Made by a program: the position numbers and the translations under genes. A DNA stretch of 64,000 nucleotides, from assembly GCF_000190475.1 (NCBI RefSeq), contig NZ_AEWH01000006.1:1-64000 (forward strand), written 5' to 3'. Within the stretch, counting starts at the first letter, position 1; each line of letters starts with the position of its first letter. Positions 17,227 to 26,052 of the stretch are shown here, in pieces. The notes under the pieces are model-generated. The model saw only the letters and a program-made list of their open reading frames with translations, ran no database searches and had not been told where the DNA came from. The DNA is from Ornithinibacillus scapharcae TW25. Its GTDB lineage: Bacteria > Bacillota > Bacilli > Bacillales > Amphibacillaceae.

Positions 17227-17655
17227 GTGAGTTCTCAATTTCAATATCTTGATTTAATAGATACCTTGAGCGAGCGCCATATACAGCTTCGGGAGACCAT
17301 TGAAAATAAATGGAATAAACAAAGTAATATATACCTATCTAACACAGAATGGTTTATTCTTGCGAAAATTTATCAAAAAGAAACCACGATTGCCTATGTC
17401 ACCAAACAGGTTGGTATATCGAGACAAGCAACACATAAATTCATAAAAAACCTTGAAGTGAAAGGATTGGTTGAAGTATTTAATGTACCCCATAATAAGA
17501 AAGATAAGTATTTAAAAATGACCCAGTTAGGCGAAGAATGCTATGAAAAAAATATTGAACTAAAGGCCAAGTTAGAGAAAAAGATTGCAAAAAGCATTGG
17601 TCAGGAAAACTTTACTATGTTGCGGGAACTTTTAAAATCGGATTGGGGTTTGTAA
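17227..17655 (+). CDS. MarR-family transcriptional regulator
   Basis: 142 residues from a GTG start 8 nt past AGGAG; the open frame runs 141 nt further upstream without support. A winged helix-turn-helix is visible: helix STEWFILAKIYQKETTIAYVTKQVGISRQATHKFIKNLEVKGLVE (residues about 37-80), wing NVPHNKKDKYLKMTQLGEE. The dimerisation helices at both ends are short. The family senses small ligands or oxidation and usually represses neighbouring genes; the candidates are itself and the divergent carD-like gene. One cysteine only, so thiol sensing is less likely. Confidence 0.82.
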   Translation: MSSQFQYLDLIDTLSERHIQLRETIENKWNKQSNIYLSNTEWFILAKIYQKETTIAYVTKQVGISRQATHKFIKNLEVKGLVEVFNVPHNKKDKYLKMTQLGEECYEKNIELKAKLEKKIAKSIGQENFTMLRELLKSDWGL

Positions 17656-17735
17656 TTCATTTATATTTTTAAATATTAATTAAAAGCTTTTTAATTGCTA
17701 TAATAATAGTAAATCTTAAAATAGGAGGGTTCTTT

Positions 17736-17879
17736 ATGGAGAGAATAATTGATAACAATCGAGAAGGCCATGAATGGCTTTTAATTATCGTTGCACTTCT
17801 CTCATTACTTACAGGTAAGAAAATAAAGAAACTCGAACGTTTTAAACAGAAACTAATTGGTGATTTTAAGTATTTTTAA
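17736..17879 (+). CDS. Small membrane protein, 47 residues
   Basis: ATG with AGGAGGG nearby. The product has an acidic/polar N-terminus (about 13 residues), one hydrophobic segment of about 13-15 residues (WLLIIVALLSLL) and a strongly basic C-terminal half (KKIKKLERFKQK). This looks like a small single-span protein with its tail inside. It is 80 nt after the MarR gene and could be on the same transcript. No family recognised. Confidence 0.5.
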   Translation: MERIIDNNREGHEWLLIIVALLSLLTGKKIKKLERFKQKLIGDFKYF

Positions 17880-17888
17880 TAGAAAAAC

Positions 17889-17912
17889 GGGCGATAGAAA
17901 AATCTATCGCCC
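17889..17912 (-). terminator. Terminator of proC
   Basis: Perfect 9-bp GC-rich stem (gggcgatag / ctatcgccc) with a 6-nt loop. The T run is on the minus strand, 10 nt past the proC stop. The plus-strand side has no T run. Confidence 0.8.
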
Positions 17913-17921
17913 ACGAGTTTC

Positions 17922-18716
17922 TTACTTCATCTTATCCACATTTGCTTGGACAGCTTTTATCACAGCTGAACGAAATCCACTTTCTTCTAAACTTGCAACA
18001 GATTGTATCGTTGTTCCCCCTGGTGAGCATACATCATCTTTTAACTTCCCGGGATGCACTCCTGTGTCTAACACCATTTTGGCTGCACCTAGTACAGCTT
18101 GAGCAACAATTTTGTATGACTTATCCCTAGGCATTCCATTAACAACTGCCGCATCTGCCATTGCTTCAATAAACGTATAAACAAATGCAGGTGATGAACC
18201 ACCAACAGCACTAGCTGTATCCATAAGGCTTTCATCAATAAACTCTGCTTTCCCAAAGCTTTCAAACAATCTTCTAATCTCTTCTTTTTCGCCTTCTGTA
18301 ACAAGGTCATTAACACTAATTGCTGTTAACCCTTCACCAACTAATACTGGTGTATTGGGCATTGCCTTTACCATTTTAACCTTTCGTTCAAACCGTTGTT
18401 CGTTTTGCTCTATTGTCTGGCCAGCTGCTATTATAACAATAATAGAATCTTCCGTTACAATATCCTTTATTTCATCTATTACTGTTGAGTATTTATCTGG
18501 GGTAACGGAAAGAAAAATAATATCACTTTGTCGTGCTACATCCTTATTATCCTCAGCAATATGAATTCCATATGTTACTTTTAAATCTAGTAATTTGGGC
18601 ATCGTTCGATTCGATGCATATATATTAGTTGGCTCTGTGTGCTCGGATTTCACCAATCCACCAATGATTGCTTCAGCCATATTTCCACTACCAATAAAAC
18701 CTATTTTTCGTTGCAC
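17922..18716 (-). CDS. proC: Pyrroline-5-carboxylate reductase
   Basis: 264 residues from a GTG start. The N-terminal Rossmann motif is GFIGSGNMAEAIIGG (residues 6-20). The C-terminal P5CR dimerisation domain includes the conserved SPAFVYTFIEAMADAAVVNGM and the LKDDVCSPGGTTIQSV signature (about 217-235). It reduces 1-pyrroline-5-carboxylate to proline with NAD(P)H, the last step of proline synthesis. No proA or proB is in the window. In halotolerant bacilli proline is also a compatible solute, so such paralogs can be salt-regulated, but nothing here proves that. Confidence 0.95.
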   Translation of the reverse strand: MQRKIGFIGSGNMAEAIIGGLVKSEHTEPTNIYASNRTMPKLLDLKVTYGIHIAEDNKDVARQSDIIFLSVTPDKYSTVIDEIKDIVTEDSIIVIIAAGQTIEQNEQRFERKVKMVKAMPNTPVLVGEGLTAISVNDLVTEGEKEEIRRLFESFGKAEFIDESLMDTASAVGGSSPAFVYTFIEAMADAAVVNGMPRDKSYKIVAQAVLGAAKMVLDTGVHPGKLKDDVCSPGGTTIQSVASLEESGFRSAVIKAVQANVDKMK

Positions 18717-18834
18717 GCTTGAAAAGTCCCTTCTGATTTCGTCATAAAGTATTATTTTAATATATTCGATGAATCATGACAATACATCAAGATTAGTATC
18801 ACACATAAGAATTCGTCCTTTCCTTCTCAACAAA

Positions 18835-18867
18835 AAAAGTACAGTTGTCATTCCATACTGTACTTTT
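18835..18867 (-). terminator. Terminator of the MOSC gene
   Basis: 11-bp perfect stem (18835-18845 / 18857-18867), with a T run on the minus strand, downstream of the MOSC stop. Confidence 0.8.
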
Positions 18868-18884
18868 GAAGTCATTATCATATA

Positions 18885-19571
18885 TTAAGCTTCCTTAGCT
18901 TTAACCAAACGCTTTCTCAGTGGACCCTTCCAGCTTTCAGATAAAAGCTCACAATCCACTAATTTCTCCATAATCATTAAATCACATTCATTTTTATGAA
19001 ACATAATTTCATTACAGACAGCAACTGTCCATTCCGGATGTGGTCGTTCTAGCAATATAAGCTCTTCTCCCTCTTGAACAAAACCTTCCTTTAAGACACG
19101 AAAGTACCACCCCGTTCTACCAGTGTCCTGAATTTGTAATGTGAGGTCCTTTGAACGAAATCGACGTGCGGGTTTCCAGCATGGAGTCCGAGGTTGTGAG
19201 ACTTGAATAATCGTCTCTCCAAACTGATATGTATCCCCAATGCAAATAGATTGTTCATCTAAATGTAGGGTAGCAAGGTTCTCCCCCATACCACCTATAT
19301 GAATCTTTTCTATATTTCGTTCCATTCGCCAATAATCATAGTGTTCAATTGGATATGCAAAGATTGCTTTTTGTAGTCCACCATGATTTTTCGTGTCTGC
19401 TACTTCATCACCGGATAGACCTGTCTTCGTTAGCCAGAGCTTCTCATGAGTCTTCTCCTTAAACATTCCACTTTCCCACTCTTTATCCATTGGGTTCGTA
19501 GCATCTCGGTTTCCTACTTTTGTAACTTTTCCAGCTAGTAAATGTTGAACGATTGGTTTTCTCATTGTCAT
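18885..19571 (-). CDS. MOSC-domain protein (YiiM-like)
   Basis: 228 residues. MOSC core: GDEVADTKNHGGLQKAIFAYP (residues about 55-75), GGMGENLATL near 93, and the conserved Cys in SQPRTPCWKPARRF (near 133). A C-terminal helical '3-alpha' extension follows, as in E. coli YiiM. MOSC proteins carry a molybdenum cofactor on that cysteine, and YiiM-type members reduce N-hydroxylated purines, a detoxification role. The ATG follows GGGGATA. The gene lies 13 nt after the small membrane protein on the same strand, suggesting a two-gene operon. Confidence 0.85.
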   Translation of the reverse strand: MTMRKPIVQHLLAGKVTKVGNRDATNPMDKEWESGMFKEKTHEKLWLTKTGLSGDEVADTKNHGGLQKAIFAYPIEHYDYWRMERNIEKIHIGGMGENLATLHLDEQSICIGDTYQFGETIIQVSQPRTPCWKPARRFRSKDLTLQIQDTGRTGWYFRVLKEGFVQEGEELILLERPHPEWTVAVCNEIMFHKNECDLMIMEKLVDCELLSESWKGPLRKRLVKAKEA

Positions 19572-19584
19572 TGGTATATCCCCT

Positions 19585-19890
19585 TTATATAGCGCTCGCT
19601 AGCAAGCTGATCATAAATGGACTGATTAGTAGAACAATAGAAGAACTGATAATTAATCTAGTAACGCTTTTTGGAAGCTTCTCTCTCCCTTTCCCTTTAT
19701 ACCAACCTGTGAATTGCAGTTTGTTTCGGTATAATGTAAAGAATAGAAGGATTATAGCTATTGCACCTAGAAAAGAAAATCTTTCTGCTGTCTCACTTAA
19801 TGTATAAAAAGGATTTAGAATGGAACCGCATACTACACCAAAAATCACCATTAGAACTATAATACGAACTAACTCTAATAAAGTCCTCAT
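19585..19890 (-). CDS. Small integral membrane protein, 101 residues
   Basis: From the ATG at 19890, just past GGGGGGAAGG; the frame is open further upstream but without a site. Three hydrophobic segments (about 5-25, 38-54, 78-98) are separated by a short polar loop with basic residues (YRNKLQFTGWYKGKGREK). No recognised domain. It is upstream of, and probably co-transcribed with, the MOSC gene. Function unknown. Confidence 0.65.
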   Translation of the reverse strand: MRTLLELVRIIVLMVIFGVVCGSILNPFYTLSETAERFSFLGAIAIILLFFTLYRNKLQFTGWYKGKGREKLPKSVTRLIISSSIVLLISPFMISLLASAI

Positions 19891-20024
19891 ACCTTCCCCC
19901 CTCACTACTATTGCTGACTTTTCCTGTACACATTTCTTTACATATATCTTACCATAATTTTCATCATGAATTAACACTAGGAAACAAACTAGGACTATTA
20001 TCACATATTTTTTTGAAAAGCACT

Positions 20025-20051
20025 TAAGAAAACGCTTCATTTTGCCGAAAT
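20025..20051 (+). promoter_or_regulatory. Sigma-D-type promoter before the chemotaxis receptor
   Basis: TAAG, then 15 nt, then GCCGAAAT. This matches the bacillar sigma-D consensus (TAAA-N14/16-GCCGATAT) with one change in each box. It lies about 120 nt before the receptor start. Chemotaxis receptors are classic sigma-D targets. Confidence 0.75.
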
Positions 20052-20169
20052 AGTAGATAGGTATATACATAAATTGCTGATGAAGTATTTCTGAGAGGAG
20101 ACAAACATATTGAAGAATTTGTAATCATCAGAAAACAATCTTTAACAAGAACAGGAGCTGAAGACTAGC

Positions 20170-21900
20170 ATGAAACCGAAAATAAAGTTGAAAATGAAAA
20201 CGAAACCAAAAAACTTAAAAATCGGTATGAAGATAAATCTCTTCGTAACTGCAATTATAGTAGTTTTAACATTGATTATAGGAGTTGTGTCCTATTTTCA
20301 AATCACGAAGTCAATGGAGAAGGTATTTGAAGACAGAGTAAGAATGTCATCTGAGCTTAGTTTAAATTGGTTCAATACAGCAATTAAAGGCGATTGGGCT
20401 ATCATTAATGGTGACTTATATAAAGGTACCGTACGGATGAATGATAACCACGGTATTATGGAATCAATCGGTGATTTAACAGGTGGTGCTGCTACAATTT
20501 TCCAAGGGGATACTAGAGTTGCGACAAACGTGATAGATGGAGAAGAAAGAGCAACGGGAACAAAGGCAGACCCTAGAGTACTAGAAACTGTACTAAAAAA
20601 TGGTAACGAATACATCGGGAAGACAGATATTGTGGGTGTAGAACACTTAACAATGTATACACCTCTAAAAGACAAAAATGGAAACGTTATCGGTATGTGG
20701 TTAATTGGACCAAGAATCGATAGTATAAACAGTACTATTACTTCTTTATTTACTAATTTAGGTGTCGTCATTATCATATCTGGTATTATCGCAATTGTAT
20801 TTAGTATTTTATTCACAAGAACTATCGTTCGACCAATCCTAGCTATTAACAAGCAACTGAAGGATATATCGGAAGGTGAGGGTGATTTAACGAAAGAGCT
20901 TCAGGTGAAGTCAAAAGACGAGGTTGGCGACTTAGCGAATTCGTTTAACCACATGTTAGGTAGTTTACGTGATATGATCAGACAAGTTGGATCCACATCA
21001 GATCAGGTTGCGGCGGCTTCTGAAGAACTAACAGCAAGTGCAGAGGAAACCTCACAGGCTACTGGTCTTGTTGCTTCTTCCATTCAAGAAGTCGCAAGTG
21101 GAGCAGAATTCCAAGAGAAAAGTGCAATGGAAAGCTCCGAGGCCATGAAGGAGTTGGCTACTGGTATTCAACAAGTGGTTGAAACAACGTCTTCCGTTTC
21201 AGAATTAGCCAATGAAACTAACCAAGAAGCAAATGCTGGTTACCAATCTATTCAAGATGCAATAACTCAGATGAATTCTATTAATGATTCTGTTGTAGAT
21301 TCTGCTGCAGTAATTAAAAAGCTTGGTGATCACTCAATTAAAATTGGAAATATCATTGAAGTTATTACAGATATAGCAGAGCAAACAAATCTACTTGCAC
21401 TAAATGCAGCAATTGAATCTGCTCGAGCTGGTGAGCATGGTAAAGGCTTTGCTGTAGTTGCAGATGAAGTCAGAAAACTTGCGGAGCAATCAAAGAATTC
21501 TGCTGATGAGATTGCTGGCTTAATCAGTCAGATTCAAGCAGACACATCGAATGCTGTTCAATTAATGGATAAAGGTACTAAAGAAACAACTGTCGGAATA
21601 GACGTTGTTAATAATGTAGGTAGTGGCTTCCAAAGAATACTAGATTCAATTGGAAATGTTACAAATCAAATCCAAGAAGTATCAGCTGTAACAGAAGAAA
21701 TGTCAGCAGGCATCGAGCAAGTGAATGCTTCCCTAGAAGAAATGGCACGAATCTCACAGGATTCTACTTCTAACTCACAGCAAGTTGCCGCTTCCTCTGA
21801 AGAACAAATGGCATCCATGGAAGAAATAACTGCTTCTGCAGAGTCCCTTTCTCAGATGGCAGAAGATTTACAAAAACTTGTGAATCGATTTAAGGTTTAA
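20170..21900 (+). CDS. Methyl-accepting chemotaxis protein
   Basis: 576 residues. A basic N-terminus is followed by a first membrane span (about 22-43), an extracellular single-Cache sensor (about 44-195, with [18 protein letters not shown] and [16 protein letters not shown]), a second span (about 197-218), a HAMP domain (about 218-272) and a long coiled signalling domain. The hairpin tip [26 protein letters not shown] (near 397-422) is the CheW/CheA contact. Glu/Gln-rich methylation helices flank it. The ligand is unknown; sCache_3 domains often bind carboxylates. The ribosome binding site (AGGAG) is 12 nt from the ATG, rather far. Confidence 0.95.
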   Translation: MKPKIKLKMKTKPKNLKIGMKINLFVTAIIVVLTLIIGVVSYFQITKSMEKVFEDRVRMSSELSLNWFNTAIKGDWAIINGDLYKGTVRMNDNHGIMESIGDLTGGAATIFQGDTRVATNVIDGEERATGTKADPRVLETVLKNGNEYIGKTDIVGVEHLTMYTPLKDKNGNVIGMWLIGPRIDSINSTITSLFTNLGVVIIISGIIAIVFSILFTRTIVRPILAINKQLKDISEGEGDLTKELQVKSKDEVGDLANSFNHMLGSLRDMIRQVGSTSDQVAAASEELTASAEETSQATGLVASSIQEVASGAEFQEKSAMESSEAMKELATGIQQVVETTSSVSELANETNQEANAGYQSIQDAITQMNSINDSVVDSAAVIKKLGDHSIKIGNIIEVITDIAEQTNLLALNAAIESARAGEHGKGFAVVADEVRKLAEQSKNSADEIAGLISQIQADTSNAVQLMDKGTKETTVGIDVVNNVGSGFQRILDSIGNVTNQIQEVSAVTEEMSAGIEQVNASLEEMARISQDSTSNSQQVAASSEEQMASMEEITASAESLSQMAEDLQKLVNRFKV

Positions 21901-21919
21901 AGAAGAGCATATTCAATCA

Positions 21920-21949
21920 AGGCTGTATCCAGTTTATAGGATGCAGCCT
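21920..21949 (+). terminator. Terminator after the chemotaxis receptor
   Basis: 11-bp stem with one G-T pair (21920-21930 / 21939-21949), then a T run. Confidence 0.8.
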
Positions 21950-22078
21950 TTTTATATGTAAGTTACTATACATATTATTTTCTTAAAGACAAATCCACTT
22001 TAGAACTTTTGCCTATTTCAGCTAAGTAAATTAATGGTGTAATATAAACAAGAAAACGACTGAAGTAAGGGATTAAAT

Positions 22079-22597
22079 ATGGGAATTTATTATACCAACC
22101 AAACAATAGAAGCATATAATAAGTTAGCAGAAAATGGATGTTTAACTGGAGACTCAGATTACGTTGATCGTGATTTTCTTCGCCCTTATAAGTGGATAAT
22201 TGAACAAATGAAAAAGAGAATCAATCATGATGGATCATATCCAATTTGGGTGTGGACCAGGAAACCTAACGTAAACGATGAAGGTCACCTTCCTAAAGGG
22301 ACAAAAGGCGTCTGTTTGACTATAGAAGTCCCAGACGATAAGGTCCTACTTTCTGACTTTGACGCTTGGCATTGTGTACTAAATGATGGATTTTGCTCTT
22401 TAACAGAACAAGAATATGAGCTGTTTGAGCTAGGAAAAAGCAAGGTGACAAAAGAACATAGCTGGGAACGCATATTCAACTTAGAACTGCTACAAAAATC
22501 AGAAATATGGAGAGGTAATGATATGATTGTACAAGGAGTTACTAGCAACATCTCCAAAGACCAAATTATAAATATCCAGCATTTTACAGCTCGATAA
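22079..22597 (+). CDS. DUF3841 protein
   Basis: 172 residues. The segment YKWIIEQMKKRINHDGSYPIWVW (near 40-62) and the later DFDAWHCVLN block are typical of DUF3841, a family of small cytoplasmic proteins without known activity. The ATG follows AAGTAAGGG and a terminator follows the stop. Monocistronic. The related domain sometimes occurs near mobile or stress genes, but nothing here supports a specific role. Confidence 0.7.
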   Translation: MGIYYTNQTIEAYNKLAENGCLTGDSDYVDRDFLRPYKWIIEQMKKRINHDGSYPIWVWTRKPNVNDEGHLPKGTKGVCLTIEVPDDKVLLSDFDAWHCVLNDGFCSLTEQEYELFELGKSKVTKEHSWERIFNLELLQKSEIWRGNDMIVQGVTSNISKDQIINIQHFTAR

Positions 22598-22606
22598 TAC
22601 GTAAAT

Positions 22607-22645
22607 AAGGTACCAATGAGATCAAATGTTGATGATTGGTACCTT
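22607..22645. terminator. Bidirectional terminator between DUF3841 and splB
   Basis: 11-bp perfect stem (aaggtaccaat / attggtacctt) with flanking A/T runs, between convergent stops. Confidence 0.8.
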
Positions 22646-22653
22646 TTCATTTA

Positions 22654-23682
22654 TTAAGTAAAGTATTCAATAATAGCCTCTGGAAAAAAGCGCTTCATAT
22701 AACCACCTATCGTATCCTTAATTGCTTCTTGTTCTTCGTCTTTGTAGACATATTTGTATATTCCGTACCTACCCCACTTCGTTTTCCGTTTGGATTCATC
22801 TAGTTCTAATTTTGTCATCGGATAGTTTTCCTGTATGACTCGTTTCGCTGGTTTGGTAAATCGATGCTGGATCATTTCAAAGGTCAGATCTTTTCGTGCA
22901 TATAATGGCAACGTCGCTTCAAGCTTTTCAAACATTTCTAAGTATCCTTCCTCCCAGCCATCATGAAGATAGATTGGCGCAACAATAAATCCCAAAGGAT
23001 AGCCAGCCTCGGCAACCTTTGCAGCCGCTTCAATACGTTCATTCAGTCTAGAAGTCCCTGGTTCAAAATATTTAATGATATAGTCGTCATTGATGCTGAA
23101 ACGAAAACGGGTTTTTCCGCGATGATCAGCGTCCAATAAATGATCCACATGAGCGAACTTCGTTACGAACCTCAGCTTCCCATGTTCAGACTTACCAAAA
23201 AATTCAATTGCTTGCTTTAGATGATGTGTTAAGTGATCCACACCGACAATATCAGATGTACAAGAAGCTTCAAACCTAGTACTCTCTGGTGCCCTTTCCT
23301 CCATATATTTCTCCGCTGCTTCAAAAATTTCATCAACATTCACATACGTTCTTATATACGGCTTACTCCCCATCGTCGTTTGCAAATAACAATAATGACA
23401 ATGGCCCATACAACCTGTTGCAAGTGGAATGGCATACTCAGCTGAAGGTTTGGAAGTATCGAATTTCAATGTTTGGCGTACACCAACAACTAGGGTTGAC
23501 TTGGCATTCCGGTACTTTTGAAAATGATTTTCTCCTGGTAGATTACGAATTTGGTTATGGGAAGTTGTTTCACGCACTTCAATACCCATGTCCTCGAATT
23601 TGGAAATCAGCCTTTTTCCGTTTGGATATTCTAATGCTCGAGGTTCAACATAAACTAATTGCGGTACAAATGGTTTAACCAT
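22654..23682 (-). CDS. splB: Spore photoproduct lyase
   Basis: 342 residues from the ATG at 23682, the same length as B. subtilis SplB. The radical-SAM cluster CX3CX2C is C91, C95, C98, and the hydrogen-donor cysteine is C141 (FEASCTSD). Tyr97 and Tyr99 are also kept. These positions coincide exactly with the B. subtilis enzyme, so it should be active. It reverses the thymine dimer specific to UV-irradiated spores (5-thyminyl-5,6-dihydrothymine) during germination. The start overlaps the splA stop by 8 nt, showing a coupled splAB operon. Confidence 0.97.
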   Translation of the reverse strand: MVKPFVPQLVYVEPRALEYPNGKRLISKFEDMGIEVRETTSHNQIRNLPGENHFQKYRNAKSTLVVGVRQTLKFDTSKPSAEYAIPLATGCMGHCHYCYLQTTMGSKPYIRTYVNVDEIFEAAEKYMEERAPESTRFEASCTSDIVGVDHLTHHLKQAIEFFGKSEHGKLRFVTKFAHVDHLLDADHRGKTRFRFSINDDYIIKYFEPGTSRLNERIEAAAKVAEAGYPLGFIVAPIYLHDGWEEGYLEMFEKLEATLPLYARKDLTFEMIQHRFTKPAKRVIQENYPMTKLELDESKRKTKWGRYGIYKYVYKDEEQEAIKDTIGGYMKRFFPEAIIEYFT

Positions 23683-23926
23683 AATAGTCACCTTCATCAA
23701 TCATACCAAATGCCTCTTGATAGGCTGCCTCTGCCTCTTCTTCTGACGTAAAAATTGCAAAATCATCTGAGATTGGATAATAGTTGTCATGCGCAAATAG
23801 AGCTAATTCATTTGGATTTTCAGGGTTCTGAACAATTGCTGCCTGCTGAACATGTGCCACATCCTGTGCATGAGGGTTTCTGATGATAATATATACGATT
23901 TCACCAGGTCCGTAGTTATGTCCCAT
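23675..23926 (-). CDS. splA: SplA, regulator of the spl operon
   Basis: 83 residues from the ATG at 23926, 8 nt after AGGTGG; a GTG 12 nt upstream is too close to the site. The sequence resembles B. subtilis SplA, the TRAP-like negative regulator of splAB: YGPGEIVYIIIRNPHAQDVAHVQQAAIVQNP, then a block around NELALFAHDNYYP. It has a long acidic C-terminal tail (EEEAEAAYQEAF). It sits immediately before splB with overlap, as in B. subtilis. Expression in the forespore would be expected. Confidence 0.9.
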   Translation of the reverse strand: MGHNYGPGEIVYIIIRNPHAQDVAHVQQAAIVQNPENPNELALFAHDNYYPISDDFAIFTSEEEAEAAYQEAFGMIDEGDYYG

Positions 23927-23996
23927 ATGTATGTCCACCTAATTTCTATGATTTTTAAACATATTATTCCCTTGGGCTAGGCTTCCATGCAAAAAA

Positions 23997-24026
23997 ATTG
24001 TACCAAATAACGATTTAAATTATTCG
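23997..24026 (-). promoter_or_regulatory. Candidate sigma-G-type promoter of splAB
   Basis: On the minus strand: CGAATA, an 18-nt spacer, then TACAAT preceded by GG. This is close to the sigma-G pattern (TGAATA-N17/18-CATACTA). It lies about 70 nt before splA, whose B. subtilis homologue is sigma-G-driven. The match is partial. Confidence 0.35.
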
Positions 24027-24108
24027 AATTACACAATTATGTATATGGAATTTATCTTGTGACAAAATATCCTATGAAATAATTTCAAAATACATGGAGA
24101 CTTAAACA

Positions 24109-24669
24109 ATGGATAAAAATCTAATTTGGAATGAAATATACGGTAAAAGTAATGAATTAAACACTACACTAATTTCCTATTGGAAAGAATATTCCAGTAT
24201 AGATTCCTGGCAATTCTGGTTTGTATTGGGATTATTAGTTATACCACTAATTATTTTATATTTTGCTATTGATAGAACTAAATTATTGGAAATATTATTC
24301 TTTGGTCTTACTATACATATGTTGTGGACTTACACAGATATTTTATTAGGCTCTACAACATTGTTTGTACATCAATACTTTATCTTTCCTTTGTTGCCCT
24401 ATGCTCTAAGTATATCTTCCTCTGTTCTTCCTGTAGGATTTATGCTTATTTATCAGTACTGTTTAAATTATGATAAAAATTTTTATTTATACTCAATCTT
24501 CTTAAGTGCCCTTTTTTCATTTGGTTTTTTGTCGGTTGAACTATTAATGGACTTAGTTCATTTTAATAAAGGTATGAACTTATTTTTTGTGTTCCTTATA
24601 GACCTAGGAGTAGTATTTTTATCATACTGGTTAACAACATTTATAAAAAATCTTAGAGTATTAAAATAA
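24109..24669 (+). CDS. CBO0543-type membrane protein
   Basis: 186 residues with five or six hydrophobic segments spread over the whole length after a 35-residue polar N-terminus. It resembles the CBO0543 family of Firmicute membrane proteins: the WKEYSSIDSWQFWFVLGLLVIPLIILYF opening and the WTYTDILLG block. No charged pore or catalytic residues stand out. The gene is more AT-rich than its neighbours and the ribosome binding site is weak (GGAG). Monocistronic, with a terminator overlapping the stop. Function unknown. Confidence 0.65.
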   Translation: MDKNLIWNEIYGKSNELNTTLISYWKEYSSIDSWQFWFVLGLLVIPLIILYFAIDRTKLLEILFFGLTIHMLWTYTDILLGSTTLFVHQYFIFPLLPYALSISSSVLPVGFMLIYQYCLNYDKNFYLYSIFLSALFSFGFLSVELLMDLVHFNKGMNLFFVFLIDLGVVFLSYWLTTFIKNLRVLK

Positions 24670-24695
24670 GCCCTCCTGATTCAGCAAGAGGGCTT
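24668..24695 (+). terminator. Terminator after the CBO0543-type gene
   Basis: 8-bp stem (aagccctc / gagggctt) followed by a T run. It overlaps the stop codon. Confidence 0.8.
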
Positions 24696-24734
24696 TTTAG
24701 TATCATAAATTTGCAATTGTATTAGCAATACCTA

Positions 24735-24983
24735 TTACATACAGCAACAACAATGATTATCCTTGTCAAAATGTCTACAATAATAATCGTGATATTTTTT
24801 ATCTTGACATTTATCCTGATAGTAACAATTCTTACATTCACATGGGTAGTGCATTTCTTTTTTACAACAACCACTATGATAAATTATCTTTTGACATTCA
24901 CTATCATATTTTATCTTTTTACAATCACACCCACATTTTATCTTTTTACAATCACACCGATACTTTATAGGATAAAACCACAT
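24735..24983 (-). CDS. Cysteine-rich small protein, probable spore surface protein
   Basis: 82 residues from the ATG at 24983, 8 nt past AGGAGGGG. Seventeen residues are Cys (21%), with many Lys, Tyr, His and Asp. The core is an imperfect repeat of CDCKKIK-type heptads (residues 10-25), and the chain ends CCCCM. There is no signal peptide. Cys/Lys/Tyr-rich, repetitive small proteins of bacilli are often cross-linked into the spore coat or crust; the alternative is metal binding of a metallothionein kind. No sigma-K-type box was found upstream. Family unrecognised; the role is an inference. Confidence 0.6.
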   Translation of the reverse strand: MWFYPIKYRCDCKKIKCGCDCKKIKYDSECQKIIYHSGCCKKEMHYPCECKNCYYQDKCQDKKYHDYYCRHFDKDNHCCCCM

Positions 24984-25176
24984 GAATTTCCCCTCCTTTC
25001 TTATTACCATCCTACGTAAATAAGTAAGGAAAGCTTGGACTAGATTCGTAGTCATTAATATCATTTTATAAAATCTCCACAAAAACTAATAGATTAATAA
25101 ATTTTATAATGAACAACAAAACGAAGCCCTCCTGTTTCGCATAAAGGATCAATATTATTGGAATTTAATCTATGTT

Positions 25177-25200
25177 CTTACTTGCGTGTATGCAAGTAAG
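25177..25200. repeat. Perfect hairpin without a T run
   Basis: 9-bp inverted repeat (cttacttgc / gcaagtaag) with a 6-nt loop in a gene-free stretch. It lacks a T tract on either side, so it does not look like a terminator. Confidence 0.5.
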
Positions 25201-25437
25201 AGTTCGGGGTGAGTAGAATGGAATACTTACGTACAACAATAGCTGTACCTACTAGCTTGGTTACGATTAGAAAATTCTGGTATGAAGGAACGCACTCGAA
25301 ACTAATAAGATACGGATAGTCGCATTCTATGATGTAGCATATGACCTGTACTAGGAGGAGGTCTCGTGGTAACAAAAGATTGCAATCAGAGGACGATGTA
25401 GGGAAAAGTTATACGCAAAAGGTAGAACAGAAAATAA

Positions 25438-25769
25438 GACAATTACTGCAATAGTAAAAAGAAAGCGAATATTGAGGCAGCAAAGTTCATCGCTGAATTA
25501 TTCGGTAAGGGATATATCGACCTAGAGGAACTCGGCTTTTTAGAATTTGTTGAAAATGTATGGAAGTCAAAGTGTGCTGCAATAAGGATTTCAGAAACAA
25601 CCTATGAAAGCTATATGGGCTATTTGAACTTACTCATTCGAGCTTTTCAATATTTTTAACTGGATAGATTCAACCAATTCATATAATTGATTGTCTCGCT
25701 AAACTAGATAGAACGATTGTTAAATTGGCTACAATCAGATCATCCGAAGTATTAGGCAGAAAAAATTAA
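25438..25769 (+). pseudogene. Decayed tyrosine integrase, N-terminal part
   Basis: One frame (25438-25659, no start codon) reads KKKANIEAAKFIAELFGKGY, then FVENVWKSK, ISETTYESYMGYLNLLIRAFQYF. This is the SAM-like core-binding domain of phage/ICE tyrosine integrases. A +1 shift continues with IQPIHIIDCLAKLDR (25668-25712), the next helix of the same domain. No catalytic domain follows, and stops and shifts are frequent. The remnant lies 120 bp from a tRNA gene, the usual target of such enzymes. It is a scar of an old integrated element. Confidence 0.7.
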
Positions 25770-25838
25770 CAAAGATGAACCAACAAAAAACAGCCTTCCA
25801 CCGTGAAATTGTAGGCAAGATGAGAATACAAACGTAAT

Positions 25839-25870
25839 AAAGCGACTCCCAACTCACCGGGAATCGCTTT
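25839..25870 (-). terminator. Terminator of tRNA-Val
   Basis: 12-bp stem with one mismatch (25839-25850 / 25859-25870), with a short AT-rich tail on the minus strand, 20 nt beyond the tRNA 3' end. Confidence 0.75.
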
Positions 25871-25890
25871 ATATCAAGGGTTAAAGCTGA

Positions 25891-25963
25891 TGATTCCGAT
25901 TGGGCTCGAACCAACGACCTCCACCCTGTCAAGGTGGCGCTCTCCCAGCTGAGCTACGGAATC
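25891..25963 (-). tRNA. tRNA-Val (GAC)
   Basis: 73 nt fold as a cloverleaf. The acceptor arms GATTCCG / CGGAATC pair; the D arm is GCTC-AGCTGGGA-GAGC; the anticodon stem is CCACC / GGTGG with loop TTGACAG, giving anticodon GAC; the T arm contains GGTTCGAGCC. The discriminator is A and CCA is not encoded. A solitary gene, not part of a tRNA cluster. Confidence 0.95.
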
Positions 25964-26052
25964 GTAATATAAGTTTAGATACATTATAGGGAATACAGGA
26001 ATAGCTGTCAATACTCTCTTTCTATAATACCGTTAACCATCCACTATCCATA

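Noticed and set aside
20298-20852. 184-residue antisense frame
   Set aside because: Lies wholly inside the chemotaxis receptor gene on the opposite strand, with no ribosome binding site; a shadow frame.
25218-25319. 33-residue open frame with a weak G-rich upstream stretch
   Set aside because: Too short, no recognised features, inside a decayed region; support is too weak.
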